Below, piece after piece: positions 1-7,982 of a DNA stretch of 30,757 nucleotides (its first letter is position 1; each line of letters begins with the position of its first letter). The notes under the pieces are model-generated. The model was not told where the DNA came from, did no database searches, and saw nothing but the letters and a program-made list of their open reading frames with translations. The translations under genes and the position numbers were made by a program. The DNA lies in the IMG/VR virus record IMGVR_UViG_3300028908_000024, positions 1 to 30,757 of that record; one strand, 5' to 3'. This DNA is from a virus.

Positions 1-828
1 GGGGTTTTGCAGGGATGGTGGGCGCAGTATGGGGATAGTGTGATGGTGATCTGGGATGCGATTGTTTCGGTGGTGCAGAGTGCTATGGCCGGTGTGGAGG
101 GGGTGATCAGGGGGGTGATGGATGGTCTGCGTGCGTTCTGGGATGCATGGGGGTCTGATATTATGCTGCTGGCGCAGACGGCCTGGGATAATGTGATGGT
201 GGTTATCAAGACTGCGCTGACGGTGATCGGCGAGATTATCAATGCTATGGCGTCGGCGATCAAGGGGGACTGGCGCGGTTTCGGTGAGCATTTGCGCAAG
301 GCGACGGATGCGATGATGACTGGTCTGAAGACGATTTTCCGCAATGGTCTGCGGGCGGTTGTGCGTGTTGTGAGTGATATTGTGGAGCGGATCCGGGCGA
401 AGTTTACGAATATCGACTGGGGAGAGGTGGGCCGCGCGGTTGTGCGCGGGATTGCCAACGGGATTACGGCCGGGGCGGGTGCGATTGCGGAGGCAGCGCG
501 TAATGCGGCTGCGGCGGCGCTGGCTGCGGCGAAGGGGTTCCTGGGCATTCACAGTCCATCGGCGGTGATGCGTCTGCAGGTGGGGATGCAGATTGCCAGG
601 GGCTGGGCTGCTGGCATCCGGGCCGGGGAGGGGATGGTGTCGGGCGCTGCAAGCGGATTGGCCAGTGCGACGGTGGAGGGGGCGCAACTGGTCGGAGGCG
701 GCGGTTGTGGCGGCGGCAATATCGTCATTAATTATCAGCCGACAGTTAGCCTCGGCGATCGGTATGAGTTCGAACGCGTGTTACTGCCGATGATGCGTGA
801 TTTATTGCGAGCCGAGGGGGTAATCTGA
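1..828 (+). CDS. Phage tail tape-measure protein, C-terminal part (5' truncated by window edge)
   Basis: The frame is open from base 1, so the true start lies outside the window. The protein is rich in hydrophobic and amphipathic helices (for example residues around FWDAWGSDIMLLAQTAWDN), then an Ala-rich stretch, then the motif GFLGIHSPSAVMR followed by MQIARGWAAGI. That motif is typical of the C-terminal end of siphophage tape-measure proteins, which set tail length and line the tail tube. The stop overlaps the start of the next tail gene by one base (TGATG). The N-terminal part of such a gene is at the other end of the window (30480-30757), but the two ends do not join in frame. The family identity is clear; only the full length is unknown. 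Confidence 0.88.
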   Translation, partial: GVLQGWWAQYGDSVMVIWDAIVSVVQSAMAGVEGVIRGVMDGLRAFWDAWGSDIMLLAQTAWDNVMVVIKTALTVIGEIINAMASAIKGDWRGFGEHLRKATDAMMTGLKTIFRNGLRAVVRVVSDIVERIRAKFTNIDWGEVGRAVVRGIANGITAGAGAIAEAARNAAAAALAAAKGFLGIHSPSAVMRLQVGMQIARGWAAGIRAGEGMVSGAASGLASATVEGAQLVGGGGCGGGNIVINYQPTVSLGDRYEFERVLLPMMRDLLRAEGVI

Positions 829-2471
829 TGGCGACAGTGCAATTGCAGTCTCATAATCTGGCGTTTAGCGCCAGCAGCATGGTCGACGCCGATGTTGTGG
901 CGCATTGGTCGGTGGATGGCGTTGTTTTTGACGGCGTGCAGGCATACGCCAGCAGTTATATCGTGGCGCACTGGTCGGTGGATGGCGCTGTTTTTGACGG
1001 CGTGCAGACATATGCATCGATGGATTTCTCTGGTATGGGATGGGTATTGTTTATTGACTGGGATGGAGACGGCGTCTTTTCCAACGAGAGCGGAATCTAT
1101 GATATGTCGATGCATGGCGGACGACGGAGATATATCCGATCTGATGGCAAAGGCTTCGAAGCATGGACGCCGGGCACGCTGACGTTGAAACTGAGAAATC
1201 AGGATGGTCGCTATGATTATGACAATATCTCATCGCCGATTTATCCGAACCTTAAACCGGGCGCTGCGTTGCGGCTAGGTTTGCATTATGGCGGCGATTA
1301 TTATCGCGTATTCTCGGGCGATGTAGTGGACATCCGCCCGATCTATGAGCGAGGCTCGGAAAATGTAATGATAGAGGCGCGGTCGGATGCGATGCGTCTG
1401 GAGCAGGATGTCAACCTGGGCATGTTACGGGATATGCGGGCTGATGAAATTATCAGTAGGATATTGGATGCAGTGGAATGGCCGGGACTGCAGGATTTGG
1501 GCGAGGGAGCGGATACCCTGGATGTCTGGTGGGATGGTTATGGCGCTGAGGCCAGGGCATTGATAGAATCGCTGGTCGCGGCGGAGTTGGGGATGTATGC
1601 GCCGCGAATGGATGGTGTTTTCTGGTTTCGCAATCGCCATACGATTACGAAGGCAGTGGAGACGTTGACAGGTAGCGATATCAAACAGGGAGTGGGACGA
1701 TCGATGCCATGGGACGACATGCGCAATAAGATCAGCATCAATGTATATGCCATGGAACAATTGATGAGTGGCGCTGTGGTATGGTCGCAATCGGGTCAGT
1801 TGAGCATACCGCCATTGGGCAGCAGAGAACTGCGAGTCAGGTTGAAATCAGGTGAATTGCCCGTTGCCGCCGAGAGTCTACTCACACCGGTGGCCAACAC
1901 CGATTATGTGGCCAACATGGCCGAGGATGGCAATGGCGCCGATATGACCGCTGATGTGATCGTCGCGACGAATGTGGCCGGCGGAGAGGCGACCATTATG
2001 ATCACCAACAACAGCACAGAGACGGTCTATATGACAACGCTGCAGCTGCGTTGTGATGTGGCATATACGTATGAGAGTACAGGTGAGATAAGCGCTGAAA
2101 GCGGTGATGCAAGCCAAAAATTGACGCTGGACAATCTGTGGGTGACAGATAGCAACCAGGCGCATGACATGGCATGTGCGCTGTTGAATGAGCTCGAAAA
2201 TGGAAAGGTTAATATAACGGTCAGGCTCCGCAATCGGCCAGATTTGCAGTTTGGTCTGCATGAGATGGACAAACTCGATGTGAGCATCAATCTATCGCAT
2301 AGCGTGATCAGCGGCGATTATAAAATCATTCACATCGAACATAAATCATATGATGAGTCGCTGACCATTTTCGATACATGGCTGACGTTGGAGCCCAGCC
2401 GCGAGGTCGACCCCGCCACCACATGGATTTTTCCGGTTAGGTGGGAGGTCAATAGCAGATTCGGATATTAG
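828..2471 (+). CDS. Tail hub / baseplate-type tail protein (547 aa)
   Basis: It lies directly downstream of the tape measure, where siphophages encode distal-tail and hub proteins. The segment at about residues 70-190 (FIDWDGDGVFSN, then TLTLKLRNQDGRYD, then SPIYPNLKPGAALRL, then YRVFSGDVVDI) is a conserved pattern of phage tail proteins: a bounded beta domain with the 'N-x-DGRY' and 'PG-x-x-x-R' signatures. The C-terminal third is beta-rich and ends in a domain predicted to carry baseplate contacts. Near the N-terminus, residues about 24-64 hold a 22-residue tandem duplication (VAHWSVDG...FDGVQ twice). Start ATG overlaps the tape-measure stop. Function as tail hub is inferred from position and motif; no enzymatic motif was seen. 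Confidence 0.72.
   Translation: MATVQLQSHNLAFSASSMVDADVVAHWSVDGVVFDGVQAYASSYIVAHWSVDGAVFDGVQTYASMDFSGMGWVLFIDWDGDGVFSNESGIYDMSMHGGRRRYIRSDGKGFEAWTPGTLTLKLRNQDGRYDYDNISSPIYPNLKPGAALRLGLHYGGDYYRVFSGDVVDIRPIYERGSENVMIEARSDAMRLEQDVNLGMLRDMRADEIISRILDAVEWPGLQDLGEGADTLDVWWDGYGAEARALIESLVAAELGMYAPRMDGVFWFRNRHTITKAVETLTGSDIKQGVGRSMPWDDMRNKISINVYAMEQLMSGAVVWSQSGQLSIPPLGSRELRVRLKSGELPVAAESLLTPVANTDYVANMAEDGNGADMTADVIVATNVAGGEATIMITNNSTETVYMTTLQLRCDVAYTYESTGEISAESGDASQKLTLDNLWVTDSNQAHDMACALLNELENGKVNITVRLRNRPDLQFGLHEMDKLDVSINLSHSVISGDYKIIHIEHKSYDESLTIFDTWLTLEPSREVDPATTWIFPVRWEVNSRFGY
897..1019 (+). repeat. 66-bp in-frame tandem duplication in the tail hub gene
   Basis: A 66-bp unit beginning GTGGCGCA occurs at 897 and again at 963 (period exactly 66 bp, 22 codons). 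The two copies differ by only a few substitutions, several of them silent. It encodes VAHWSVDGVVFDGVQAYAS and VAHWSVDGAVFDGVQTYAS in succession. Confidence 0.93.
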
Positions 2472-2481
2472 GAGAGACATT

Positions 2482-3033
2482 ATGCCAACTTTTACCGCAG
2501 TTCCAACGCAGTCACCGGGCGACGAGTGGACAGCCGCCGACCAAAACACATACGTCAGGGATAATCTGCAGGCGCACCAAGATGCGCTACAGGACAGCGC
2601 ATTGCTGGCCGCAATCAAAAACGTGGATGGTTCGGGGTCTGGCCTGGATGCCGACACCGTTGATGGCGCTGAACCGTCCATTTCGAGCAGCGCCAATACT
2701 ATTGCACAGCGAGACGCCAACGGCGACATATCGACCAGCGCTGGCAAGGCGCTAGCCTCCAGCAAGGCTGGAGGTTTTATCCAGATAAAACAGGGGTCAG
2801 TGACGGTTCCCGCAGGTAGTGGGGCAGCGGATTATACTGTAAGCGTGACCTGGGATACGCCATTTTCTGATATCTATGGTGTTGTTACCGACATATCAAT
2901 CCAATACGAAACGACTAACACACACAAGGAATTAGTATTTTCTACGACTGGTGCGAGTAAAACTATCAATATATTCCGCATATCATCCTCCATTGTAGTG
3001 ACTGTGACGTTTATGGCATTTGGAGCTATATAG
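2482..3033 (+). CDS. Tail-fibre/tail-tip structural protein (183 aa)
   Basis: A good ribosome site (AGGAGAG) precedes the ATG, ten bases after the hub gene stop. The middle of the protein carries LDADTVDGAEPS followed by NTIAQRDANGDIST, a pattern common in phage tail-fibre and tail-collar proteins. The N-terminal part (WTAADQNTYVRDNLQAHQDAL) looks like the short helical segment many tail-tip proteins use to attach. The C-terminal 90 residues are Ser/Thr/Val-rich and predicted all-beta. It is probably a receptor-facing or fibre-adaptor component. Composition here is more balanced in G and C than in the head genes. Confidence 0.62.
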   Translation: MPTFTAVPTQSPGDEWTAADQNTYVRDNLQAHQDALQDSALLAAIKNVDGSGSGLDADTVDGAEPSISSSANTIAQRDANGDISTSAGKALASSKAGGFIQIKQGSVTVPAGSGAADYTVSVTWDTPFSDIYGVVTDISIQYETTNTHKELVFSTTGASKTINIFRISSSIVVTVTFMAFGAI

Positions 3034-3035
3034 TA

Positions 3036-3884
3036 ATGGCTACGTTAGAACAAGCATCATTGACCAATTTTTCACGCAATGCCATGGTCGAGCATGTTTT
3101 TGGCGTCGCGAGCTACACCCCCGCGACGACGATATATCTGGCGCTGTTGACGCAGATGCCGGATAACGATGACGATGGCAGTAGTATTAGCGAGAGTGGC
3201 GCCGGAGGTTATGCGCGCACGGCCATCACATTCGGTGCGCCGGTTGCTCATGCCGGAATCACGACAAATATCCGCATCACGCAAAACGCCACGGTCACAT
3301 TTCCTATCTTGACGTCAGAGATGACCGGGATTGTGGCGTGGGGGATTTTGGATAGCGCCACTATTGGCGCGGGGAATCTGTTAGCGTGGGGGCAATTGGC
3401 CAGTTATACAGTCGATGCGGGCGAGGCCCCGGCAATCGAGTCTGGTCAGATATGGATCGAAATCGAGGATGGCATGAGCAATTATATGGCTACGGCCATG
3501 CTCAATATGCTATTCCGTGGCGTCAGTTACACGCAGCCGACGATTTACATCGGGTTGGCGACAGCAGCCATCGCGGAAACCGATACCGGTAGTACGGTTA
3601 GCGAGCCGAGCGGCGGCGCTTACGCCCGGCAGGCTGTGAGTGGATGGATAGCCGATGACAGCAATGGCCAAGGCGTCAAAAATAGCGCCACGGTTACATT
3701 TGCGGAGGAGAGCGCCGCATCTGGCGGCGAGGATATTTACGGCGTCTTTGCCGCGGATGCGCTAACTGGAGGAAATATCCTGTATTACGATCCGTGGCTG
3801 GGTGGCAACGCCAAAACGCTGCAGCGGCACATGCAGGTCGATTTCGATGCAGGTAATATCGTGTGGAGGCATGAGAACACATGA
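3036..3884 (+). CDS. Tail-fibre protein with two tandem fibre domains (282 aa)
   Basis: It starts two bases after the previous stop. The protein is built of two related halves. Residues about 17-147 contain HVFGVASYTPATTIYLALLT, GAGGYARTAITF, VTFPI and NLLAWGQLASYTVDAGE. Residues about 155-278 contain LFRGVSYTQPTIYIGLAT, DTGSTVSEPSGGAYARQAV, VTFAEE and GNILYYD. The pattern 'LAL-T...GS-VSEPSGGAYARQ...VTFP...GNLL-W' is a recognisable repeated domain of phage tail-fibre proteins. No chaperone or enzymatic motif was seen. The two halves also match the N-terminal halves of the next gene, so the pair arose by duplication. Confidence 0.7.
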   Translation: MATLEQASLTNFSRNAMVEHVFGVASYTPATTIYLALLTQMPDNDDDGSSISESGAGGYARTAITFGAPVAHAGITTNIRITQNATVTFPILTSEMTGIVAWGILDSATIGAGNLLAWGQLASYTVDAGEAPAIESGQIWIEIEDGMSNYMATAMLNMLFRGVSYTQPTIYIGLATAAIAETDTGSTVSEPSGGAYARQAVSGWIADDSNGQGVKNSATVTFAEESAASGGEDIYGVFAADALTGGNILYYDPWLGGNAKTLQRHMQVDFDAGNIVWRHENT

Positions 3885-5536
3885 GCGCCGGGCAGCTATC
3901 GTTATACGCCAGCCAGTCTATTGTCGAGCATGTTTTCGGCGTCGCGAGCTATACTCCCGCGGCGAGTTGCTGGCTTGCGCTCTGCACCGAGATCCCGCGG
4001 GCCGGGGCGCTGAATGAAATCAGTGGCGGCGGGTATCAGCGGGCCGCCGTAAACTTCGAGAGCAGCGGGGCGCGCAGTTACGCCAATAATGGCGAGGTGA
4101 TGTTTTTCCGCCTGACCGGCGATGCCGGAGATGTGAAATACTGGGCTGTGATGGACGCGCAAACAGGCGGGAATTTGCTGGCCTGGGGCAGGTTTGACGT
4201 CTGGGTGACGGCAATGGATGCGGATGTGCAGATGACGATAGCCGCGGGAGAGATAGAGGTTAGCATCCGTGGCGGTGTAATGAGCGATTATTTGGCGGAT
4301 AAGGCGCTGGGTATGATACTGGGCCACACGAGTTACACGCAGCCGTCGATTTATGTCGGTCTGACGACCGCGACAATTGCAGATAATGATACCGGCAGCA
4401 CGGTGACGGAGTTGTCGGGTGCAGGATATGCCAGACAAAGTCTAAGCGATTGGTCCGCCAATAGCGTGCCGGGACTGGTGGATAGCGATAATACGGTGAC
4501 GTTTCCGTTAGCGTCCACGCCAGCGGGCGGAGAAACGGCTGTGGCGTCATTTGTGGCCGACGCCAGCAGCGGCGGGAATCTGTTATTTTATGACAACAAA
4601 ATGCCTGATACGGTGCTGGGACCAGTCGATCAGGCGGAATTTGCGGCGGGTGCGCTCGGGTATGGTCTATCATCGTCATTTGTAACAACTTGGCGGATTG
4701 CTGCAGATGGGGATAGCATCACGTTGCCGTTGTATAGTGGTTATAATTACGATTTTATCGTGGATTGGGGGGATGGCTCATCGTCCACGGTTACGGCATA
4801 TAATGATAGCGACCGCGTGCATACTTATGCGGTGGCCGGAGATTATCTGGTGACCATTCACGGCACGATGGAGGCGTGGAGTCATTACCATGCCGGGACG
4901 GACAAGACGCAGATTCGCGGCGTAGAGAATTGGGGGGCAATAGCGTTAAAGACCGGTTATCGCATGTTCCGCGAATGCACAAATCTGAACGGTGGCGCTG
5001 TCGATGCGCCTGACCTAACTGGTGCGACATTGATGCATACGATGTTTTATAAGGCCACCAGCTATAATCAGGATATGTCTGGCTGGGACGTGAGTAATAT
5101 CACATCGATGTATTTCGTGTTCGGTTATTGTAGCGCGTTCAACCAGGACATCGGCGGCTGGGATATAAGCAATGTTACGGATATGAGATATATGTTCTAT
5201 CATGCCAGCGCATTCGACCAGGACATCAGCGGTTGGGATACCGGCAACGTCACCAATATGTATGCTATGTTCTATTATGCCAGCGCATTCGACCAGGACA
5301 TCGGCGGTTGGGATGTAGCGTCTGTGACAAATATGGCATATATGTTTTCCGGCGTTACGTTGTCGACGGCGCATTATGATTCCTTGCTCATCGGCTGGGC
5401 CGCTCAAAGTGTGCAAACGGGCGTGACGTTTGACGCTGGCAATAGCAAATATACGGCTGGCGGCGACGCCGAGGCGGCGCGGACTGAGCTCATTAACACA
5501 TACGGATGGACCATCACCGATGGAGGCGCGGTATGA
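3881..5536 (+). CDS. Receptor-binding-type tail fibre: two fibre domains, PKD-like domain, BspA/DUF285 repeats (551 aa)
   Basis: The ATG overlaps the previous stop by four bases (ATGA). Residues about 1-270 repeat the two-domain plan of the preceding gene (IVEHVFGVASYTPAASCWLAL; SYTQPSIYVGLTTA; DTGSTVTELSGAGYARQ). Residues about 285-330 look PKD-like (FIVDWGDGSSSTVTAYN followed by HTYAVAGDYLVTIHG). Then four 25-residue repeats of the type 'MFYxASAFDQDIGGWDVSNVTN' form a BspA/DUF285 leucine-rich-like solenoid at about residues 388-487. A short domain with the 'YDSLLIGWA...FDAGNSKYTAGG' closing motif follows, as in bacterial DUF285 surface proteins. The modular plan suggests host surface recognition; this is inferred. 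Confidence 0.75.
   Translation: MSAGQLSLYASQSIVEHVFGVASYTPAASCWLALCTEIPRAGALNEISGGGYQRAAVNFESSGARSYANNGEVMFFRLTGDAGDVKYWAVMDAQTGGNLLAWGRFDVWVTAMDADVQMTIAAGEIEVSIRGGVMSDYLADKALGMILGHTSYTQPSIYVGLTTATIADNDTGSTVTELSGAGYARQSLSDWSANSVPGLVDSDNTVTFPLASTPAGGETAVASFVADASSGGNLLFYDNKMPDTVLGPVDQAEFAAGALGYGLSSSFVTTWRIAADGDSITLPLYSGYNYDFIVDWGDGSSSTVTAYNDSDRVHTYAVAGDYLVTIHGTMEAWSHYHAGTDKTQIRGVENWGAIALKTGYRMFRECTNLNGGAVDAPDLTGATLMHTMFYKATSYNQDMSGWDVSNITSMYFVFGYCSAFNQDIGGWDISNVTDMRYMFYHASAFDQDISGWDTGNVTNMYAMFYYASAFDQDIGGWDVASVTNMAYMFSGVTLSTAHYDSLLIGWAAQSVQTGVTFDAGNSKYTAGGDAEAARTELINTYGWTITDGGAV
5042..5341 (+). repeat. Four 75-bp repeats encoding DUF285 (BspA-like) units
   Basis: Units start at 5042, 5117, 5192 and 5267, each exactly 75 bp. 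Each encodes 25 residues beginning MF (VF in unit 2) and containing (N/D)QD(M/I)xGWD. Units 3 and 4 are the most alike at the DNA level (shared TGCCAGCGCATTCGACCAGG), suggesting recent unit duplication. Confidence 0.92.
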
Positions 5537-5598
5537 TCGAGAGGGAGCAGGCTGTTTTTTTTTATGCGGCTTATGCGGCATTGTTGTGGAAGAGGTGA
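5533..5598 (+). CDS. Possible 21-aa mini-ORF at the start of the lysis region
   Basis: ATG overlaps the fibre gene stop (ATGA), and the ORF encodes MIEREQAVFFYAAYAALLWKR before TGA at 5596. It has a short charged N-terminus and a hydrophobic stretch ending in KR. It may be a translated coupling peptide linking the fibre gene with the next membrane-protein gene, whose ribosome site (AAGAGG) lies inside it. It is too short to assign, and there is no evidence of selection beyond the overlap geometry. Confidence 0.3.
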   Translation: MIEREQAVFFYAAYAALLWKR

Positions 5599-5601
5599 TC
5601 G

Positions 5602-6027
5602 ATGATTGACCGTGAGAAGGCACGCGAATATTTGCAGCGTCGGGTGACGGAGCATGACCTTGGCATCGCGAATGGGGCGGATATGGACCCGGATGTTGTG
5701 GCGCTGAGTGCGATTGTGCTGGCGATGGATGATAGGCTTGATGAGCTGGTTTCGTATTTTGAGGCGGCCCGTGGGGATGAGGGGACTATGACGCTGGCTT
5801 TTTTCGAGGCGATGTGGGAGGCGCTATTGAAAAATAAAGTGGCGCTGGGGGCGGCGCTCAGTGCGCTGGTTGCGTTTTTCGCCTCGCAGACGGTGCAGTT
5901 TTTTGAGGTGCGGGAATTTTTTGGACTCTCTGGTATGGAGGGGATGATGGTTTTCTTAGCGCTTGTGATGTTCATCGTGGCGATGTTCGCGGTGTTTTTT
6001 AAACAATCTCATCCACCACGGAGGTGA
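5602..6027 (+). CDS. Membrane protein of the lysis region, two C-terminal TM segments (141 aa)
   Basis: The N-terminal 75 residues are soluble and acidic (MIDREKAREYLQRRVTEHD...). Two hydrophobic segments follow, at about residues 79-100 (VALGAALSALVAFFASQTV) and 111-132 (MMVFLALVMFIVAMFAVFF), and then a basic tail (HPPRR). It is immediately upstream of a second membrane protein and the endolysin and overlaps its neighbour. Membrane topology plus position suggests a holin or holin partner, but no named holin family was recognised. Ribosome site AAGAGG is 5-6 bases before ATG. Confidence 0.6.
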   Translation: MIDREKAREYLQRRVTEHDLGIANGADMDPDVVALSAIVLAMDDRLDELVSYFEAARGDEGTMTLAFFEAMWEALLKNKVALGAALSALVAFFASQTVQFFEVREFFGLSGMEGMMVFLALVMFIVAMFAVFFKQSHPPRR

Positions 6028-6032
6028 TGGTG

Positions 6033-6377
6033 ATGTCGGATTATGTGAGTTTTGCGAATGTGATTACGGCGATTGCTGCTGTGTTGATCAGTGTGCTGAC
6101 GGAGCGGATTCCGCTGGTGCGCCGCTGGTGGCGCGAGGGTCTGGATGCGCGCCATGATGCGGAGACTGCGGATACGATCCGGCTGGGGCTGCAGGTGATT
6201 ATGACGGTTCTGGCGGCGATGCTGGCGTATTATGCGGCGGATATGGGTTATTTGCCTGGTCCGGCGCCGGGTGATGATGTTTTTATTCCGGCGCTGCTGG
6301 CGGCGTTGATGGGGGTATTTATGAATCAGGGGGCGTATCATCTTGACAAGAAGTTCTGGCGGAAGGCGATTGGTTGA
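6033..6377 (+). CDS. Holin-like membrane protein, about three TM segments (114 aa)
   Basis: ATG at 6033 is chosen because GGAGG at 6020-6024 lies eight bases upstream; in-frame GTG/ATG codons at 6024-6030 overlap that site. Hydrophobic segments are at about residues 8-24 (ANVITAIAAVLISVL), 52-72 (LGLQVIMTVLAAMLAYYAA) and 86-102 (IPALLAALMGVFMNQ). A basic loop (RIPLVRRWWR) and a basic C-terminus (KKFWRKAIG) flank them. Size, topology and location just before the endolysin fit a holin. No direct family match is claimed. Confidence 0.62.
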   Translation: MSDYVSFANVITAIAAVLISVLTERIPLVRRWWREGLDARHDAETADTIRLGLQVIMTVLAAMLAYYAADMGYLPGPAPGDDVFIPALLAALMGVFMNQGAYHLDKKFWRKAIG

Positions 6378-6384
6378 GGAGGCG

Positions 6385-7896
6385 ATGATGATTGATAGGA
6401 GCAGTTTATGGGAGGCATGGCCGCTGGATAATGCTATGGGACGGATCACGGCGTTGTTCGGTGGTGACAATAAGCAGTTGTGGCCATGGTGGGACGGTCT
6501 GCATAATGGTCTTGATTTTCGAGCGAGTCTGGGCGAGCCGGTACGGGCAGTGCGCGGTGGGCGCGTGTTCGAGGTGCGAGAGGACCCAGACGGTTATGGT
6601 AAATATCTCAAAATCGGGTCGGCAAATGACCATGAGCTATATGCGCATCTGGACCGGTGGACGGTGCGCAATGGTGACATGGTGACGGCAGGAGATGTGA
6701 TCGGGCATGCGGGGTCGACGGGCAACAGCACGGGGGTGCATCTGCATATCGGCAAACGTGTGGCCAGTCTGATGCGTTATCGGAATGCTCTTGATGGTTG
6801 GGTGAATCCGCTGCCGTTTGCATGGCAGCTGCTGTTGCGGCAGCATAATTTCAAATTGAGTGATCACTGGGACGCGTATCACCGCGGCGCATATGATGAT
6901 GAGGCGCTGAGGCGCTGGCGGCCACCGGTGGTGAAGCTGCTGAAACGGAGCTATATGGACCCGTCTGCTCTGGCCGCTGCGCTGGATGTTGCTCGCGGTG
7001 GTAGCATTATCATCCTGCGTAACTGGGAGATATCGGTGCAGCATGATGCGCTGTTTGATGATCCGGAGTCGCTTGGGGCGGCGCATGCCGCGTTTTGGGA
7101 TGAGGAGCTTGGTCGGATTCGGGATGCCACGGGTATGGAGATGCCGCGGCATTTGCTGGCGGTGGAGGGGCTGAATGAGCCTCCGGAGTGGCGGTTCGGG
7201 CTAGATGAGGCGTCCCAGCGGCGTGGTGCTGCGGTGATTGCGCGCTATTCGGCGGCATTTGCGACGGCCGCTGCCCGGCATTTGCTATCGGTCGTGACGC
7301 CTAACCTGAGTGTTGGGTGGCCCGGGAATGGCGGTGTTACTAATAAACCACCTCACTGGGACGCCTATCAGGGGATGCGGGATGCGCTGACGCAATATGG
7401 CGGGCTATTGTCTGTGCATGAATATTGCTCCGGATTTCGGGATGGTAATGGTCTGCATGTGGATTTTGTTGAGGGATGGTTGATTGGTCGCTACCGCACC
7501 TCATTTGATGCAGGTTTTCATCATGTGTTCGTGGTGGTGACTGAGACTGGTATCGATAATGGTTTGATCGGGCGGCCCGGTGAGAGCTGGATGAATAGCG
7601 GATTGAGTGCGGCTGATTACATGGGGGTGCTGCAGGGGCTGGATGAGATATATGCGGCGGATGCTGGGGTGTTGGGCGCATGCATTTTTAGCCGCGACGG
7701 AGTGGAGGAGAATTGGGGCGGATTTGATATTCGCCACCCGGAGATGATGGAGCGAATTATCGATTATGCGGCGGCGCGGCGGGAGGCATATGAGCCACCA
7801 TCGCCTGATCCTGAGACTCCGCCGGAGCATGATGATGCGCTGGCAGCATTGGATGAGCGCATGACGCGGCTGGAGCGCTGGGCGGCGAGTTTTTGA
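6385..7896 (+). CDS. Endolysin-like fusion: M23 peptidase plus clan GH-A-type glycosidase-like domain (503 aa)
   Basis: GAGGAGG at 6376-6382 precedes ATG ATG at 6385/6388. Residues about 1-135 form a LytM/M23 zinc endopeptidase: HNGLDF supplies the H-x3-D zinc ligands, then VRAVRGGRV, YAHLDR and GVHLHIG (H-x-H). This domain cleaves peptidoglycan cross-bridges. Residues about 150-470 look like a TIM-barrel glycosidase of the GH-A type: LAVEGLNEPPEW carries the N-E-P acid/base motif at a strand end, and VVVTETGID could carry the nucleophile Glu; SVHEYC and GACIFSRDG fit later strands. The C-terminus is a Pro-rich linker and a short coiled coil (ALDERMTRLERWA). The peptidase call is firm; the glycosidase call is by motif. 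Confidence 0.78.
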   Translation: MMIDRSSLWEAWPLDNAMGRITALFGGDNKQLWPWWDGLHNGLDFRASLGEPVRAVRGGRVFEVREDPDGYGKYLKIGSANDHELYAHLDRWTVRNGDMVTAGDVIGHAGSTGNSTGVHLHIGKRVASLMRYRNALDGWVNPLPFAWQLLLRQHNFKLSDHWDAYHRGAYDDEALRRWRPPVVKLLKRSYMDPSALAAALDVARGGSIIILRNWEISVQHDALFDDPESLGAAHAAFWDEELGRIRDATGMEMPRHLLAVEGLNEPPEWRFGLDEASQRRGAAVIARYSAAFATAAARHLLSVVTPNLSVGWPGNGGVTNKPPHWDAYQGMRDALTQYGGLLSVHEYCSGFRDGNGLHVDFVEGWLIGRYRTSFDAGFHHVFVVVTETGIDNGLIGRPGESWMNSGLSAADYMGVLQGLDEIYAADAGVLGACIFSRDGVEENWGGFDIRHPEMMERIIDYAAARREAYEPPSPDPETPPEHDDALAALDERMTRLERWAASF

Positions 7897-7898
7897 GG

Positions 7899-7982
7899 AT
7901 GACGATTGATGAGTTGCTTCTGGCGCTGTTGTTCGAGGTTCAAGGTTTGATGTTCAAGGTTTGGAGGCTGGTGGTTGGTTGA
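7899..7982 (+). CDS. Possible 27-aa hydrophobic mini-ORF containing a heptamer repeat
   Basis: TGAGGATG at the end of the endolysin gene gives ATG at 7899; the peptide is MTIDELLLALLFEVQGLMFK and seven more residues, ending VVG. About half of it is encoded by a 'GTTCAAGG'-type heptamer repeat, so the reading frame may be accidental. The next gene's ribosome site (GGAGG 7963-7967) is inside it. It is listed because nothing else occupies the gap. Confidence 0.22.
   Translation: MTIDELLLALLFEVQGLMFKVWRLVVG
7931..7962 (+). repeat. Heptamer-type tandem repeat (GTTCAAG family)
   Basis: Degenerate units of the GTTCGAG/GTTCAAG type (gttcgag gttcaag gtttgat gttcaag gttt). The same family recurs at 11849, 21356 and 25219, each time at a gene border. 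Confidence 0.8.
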
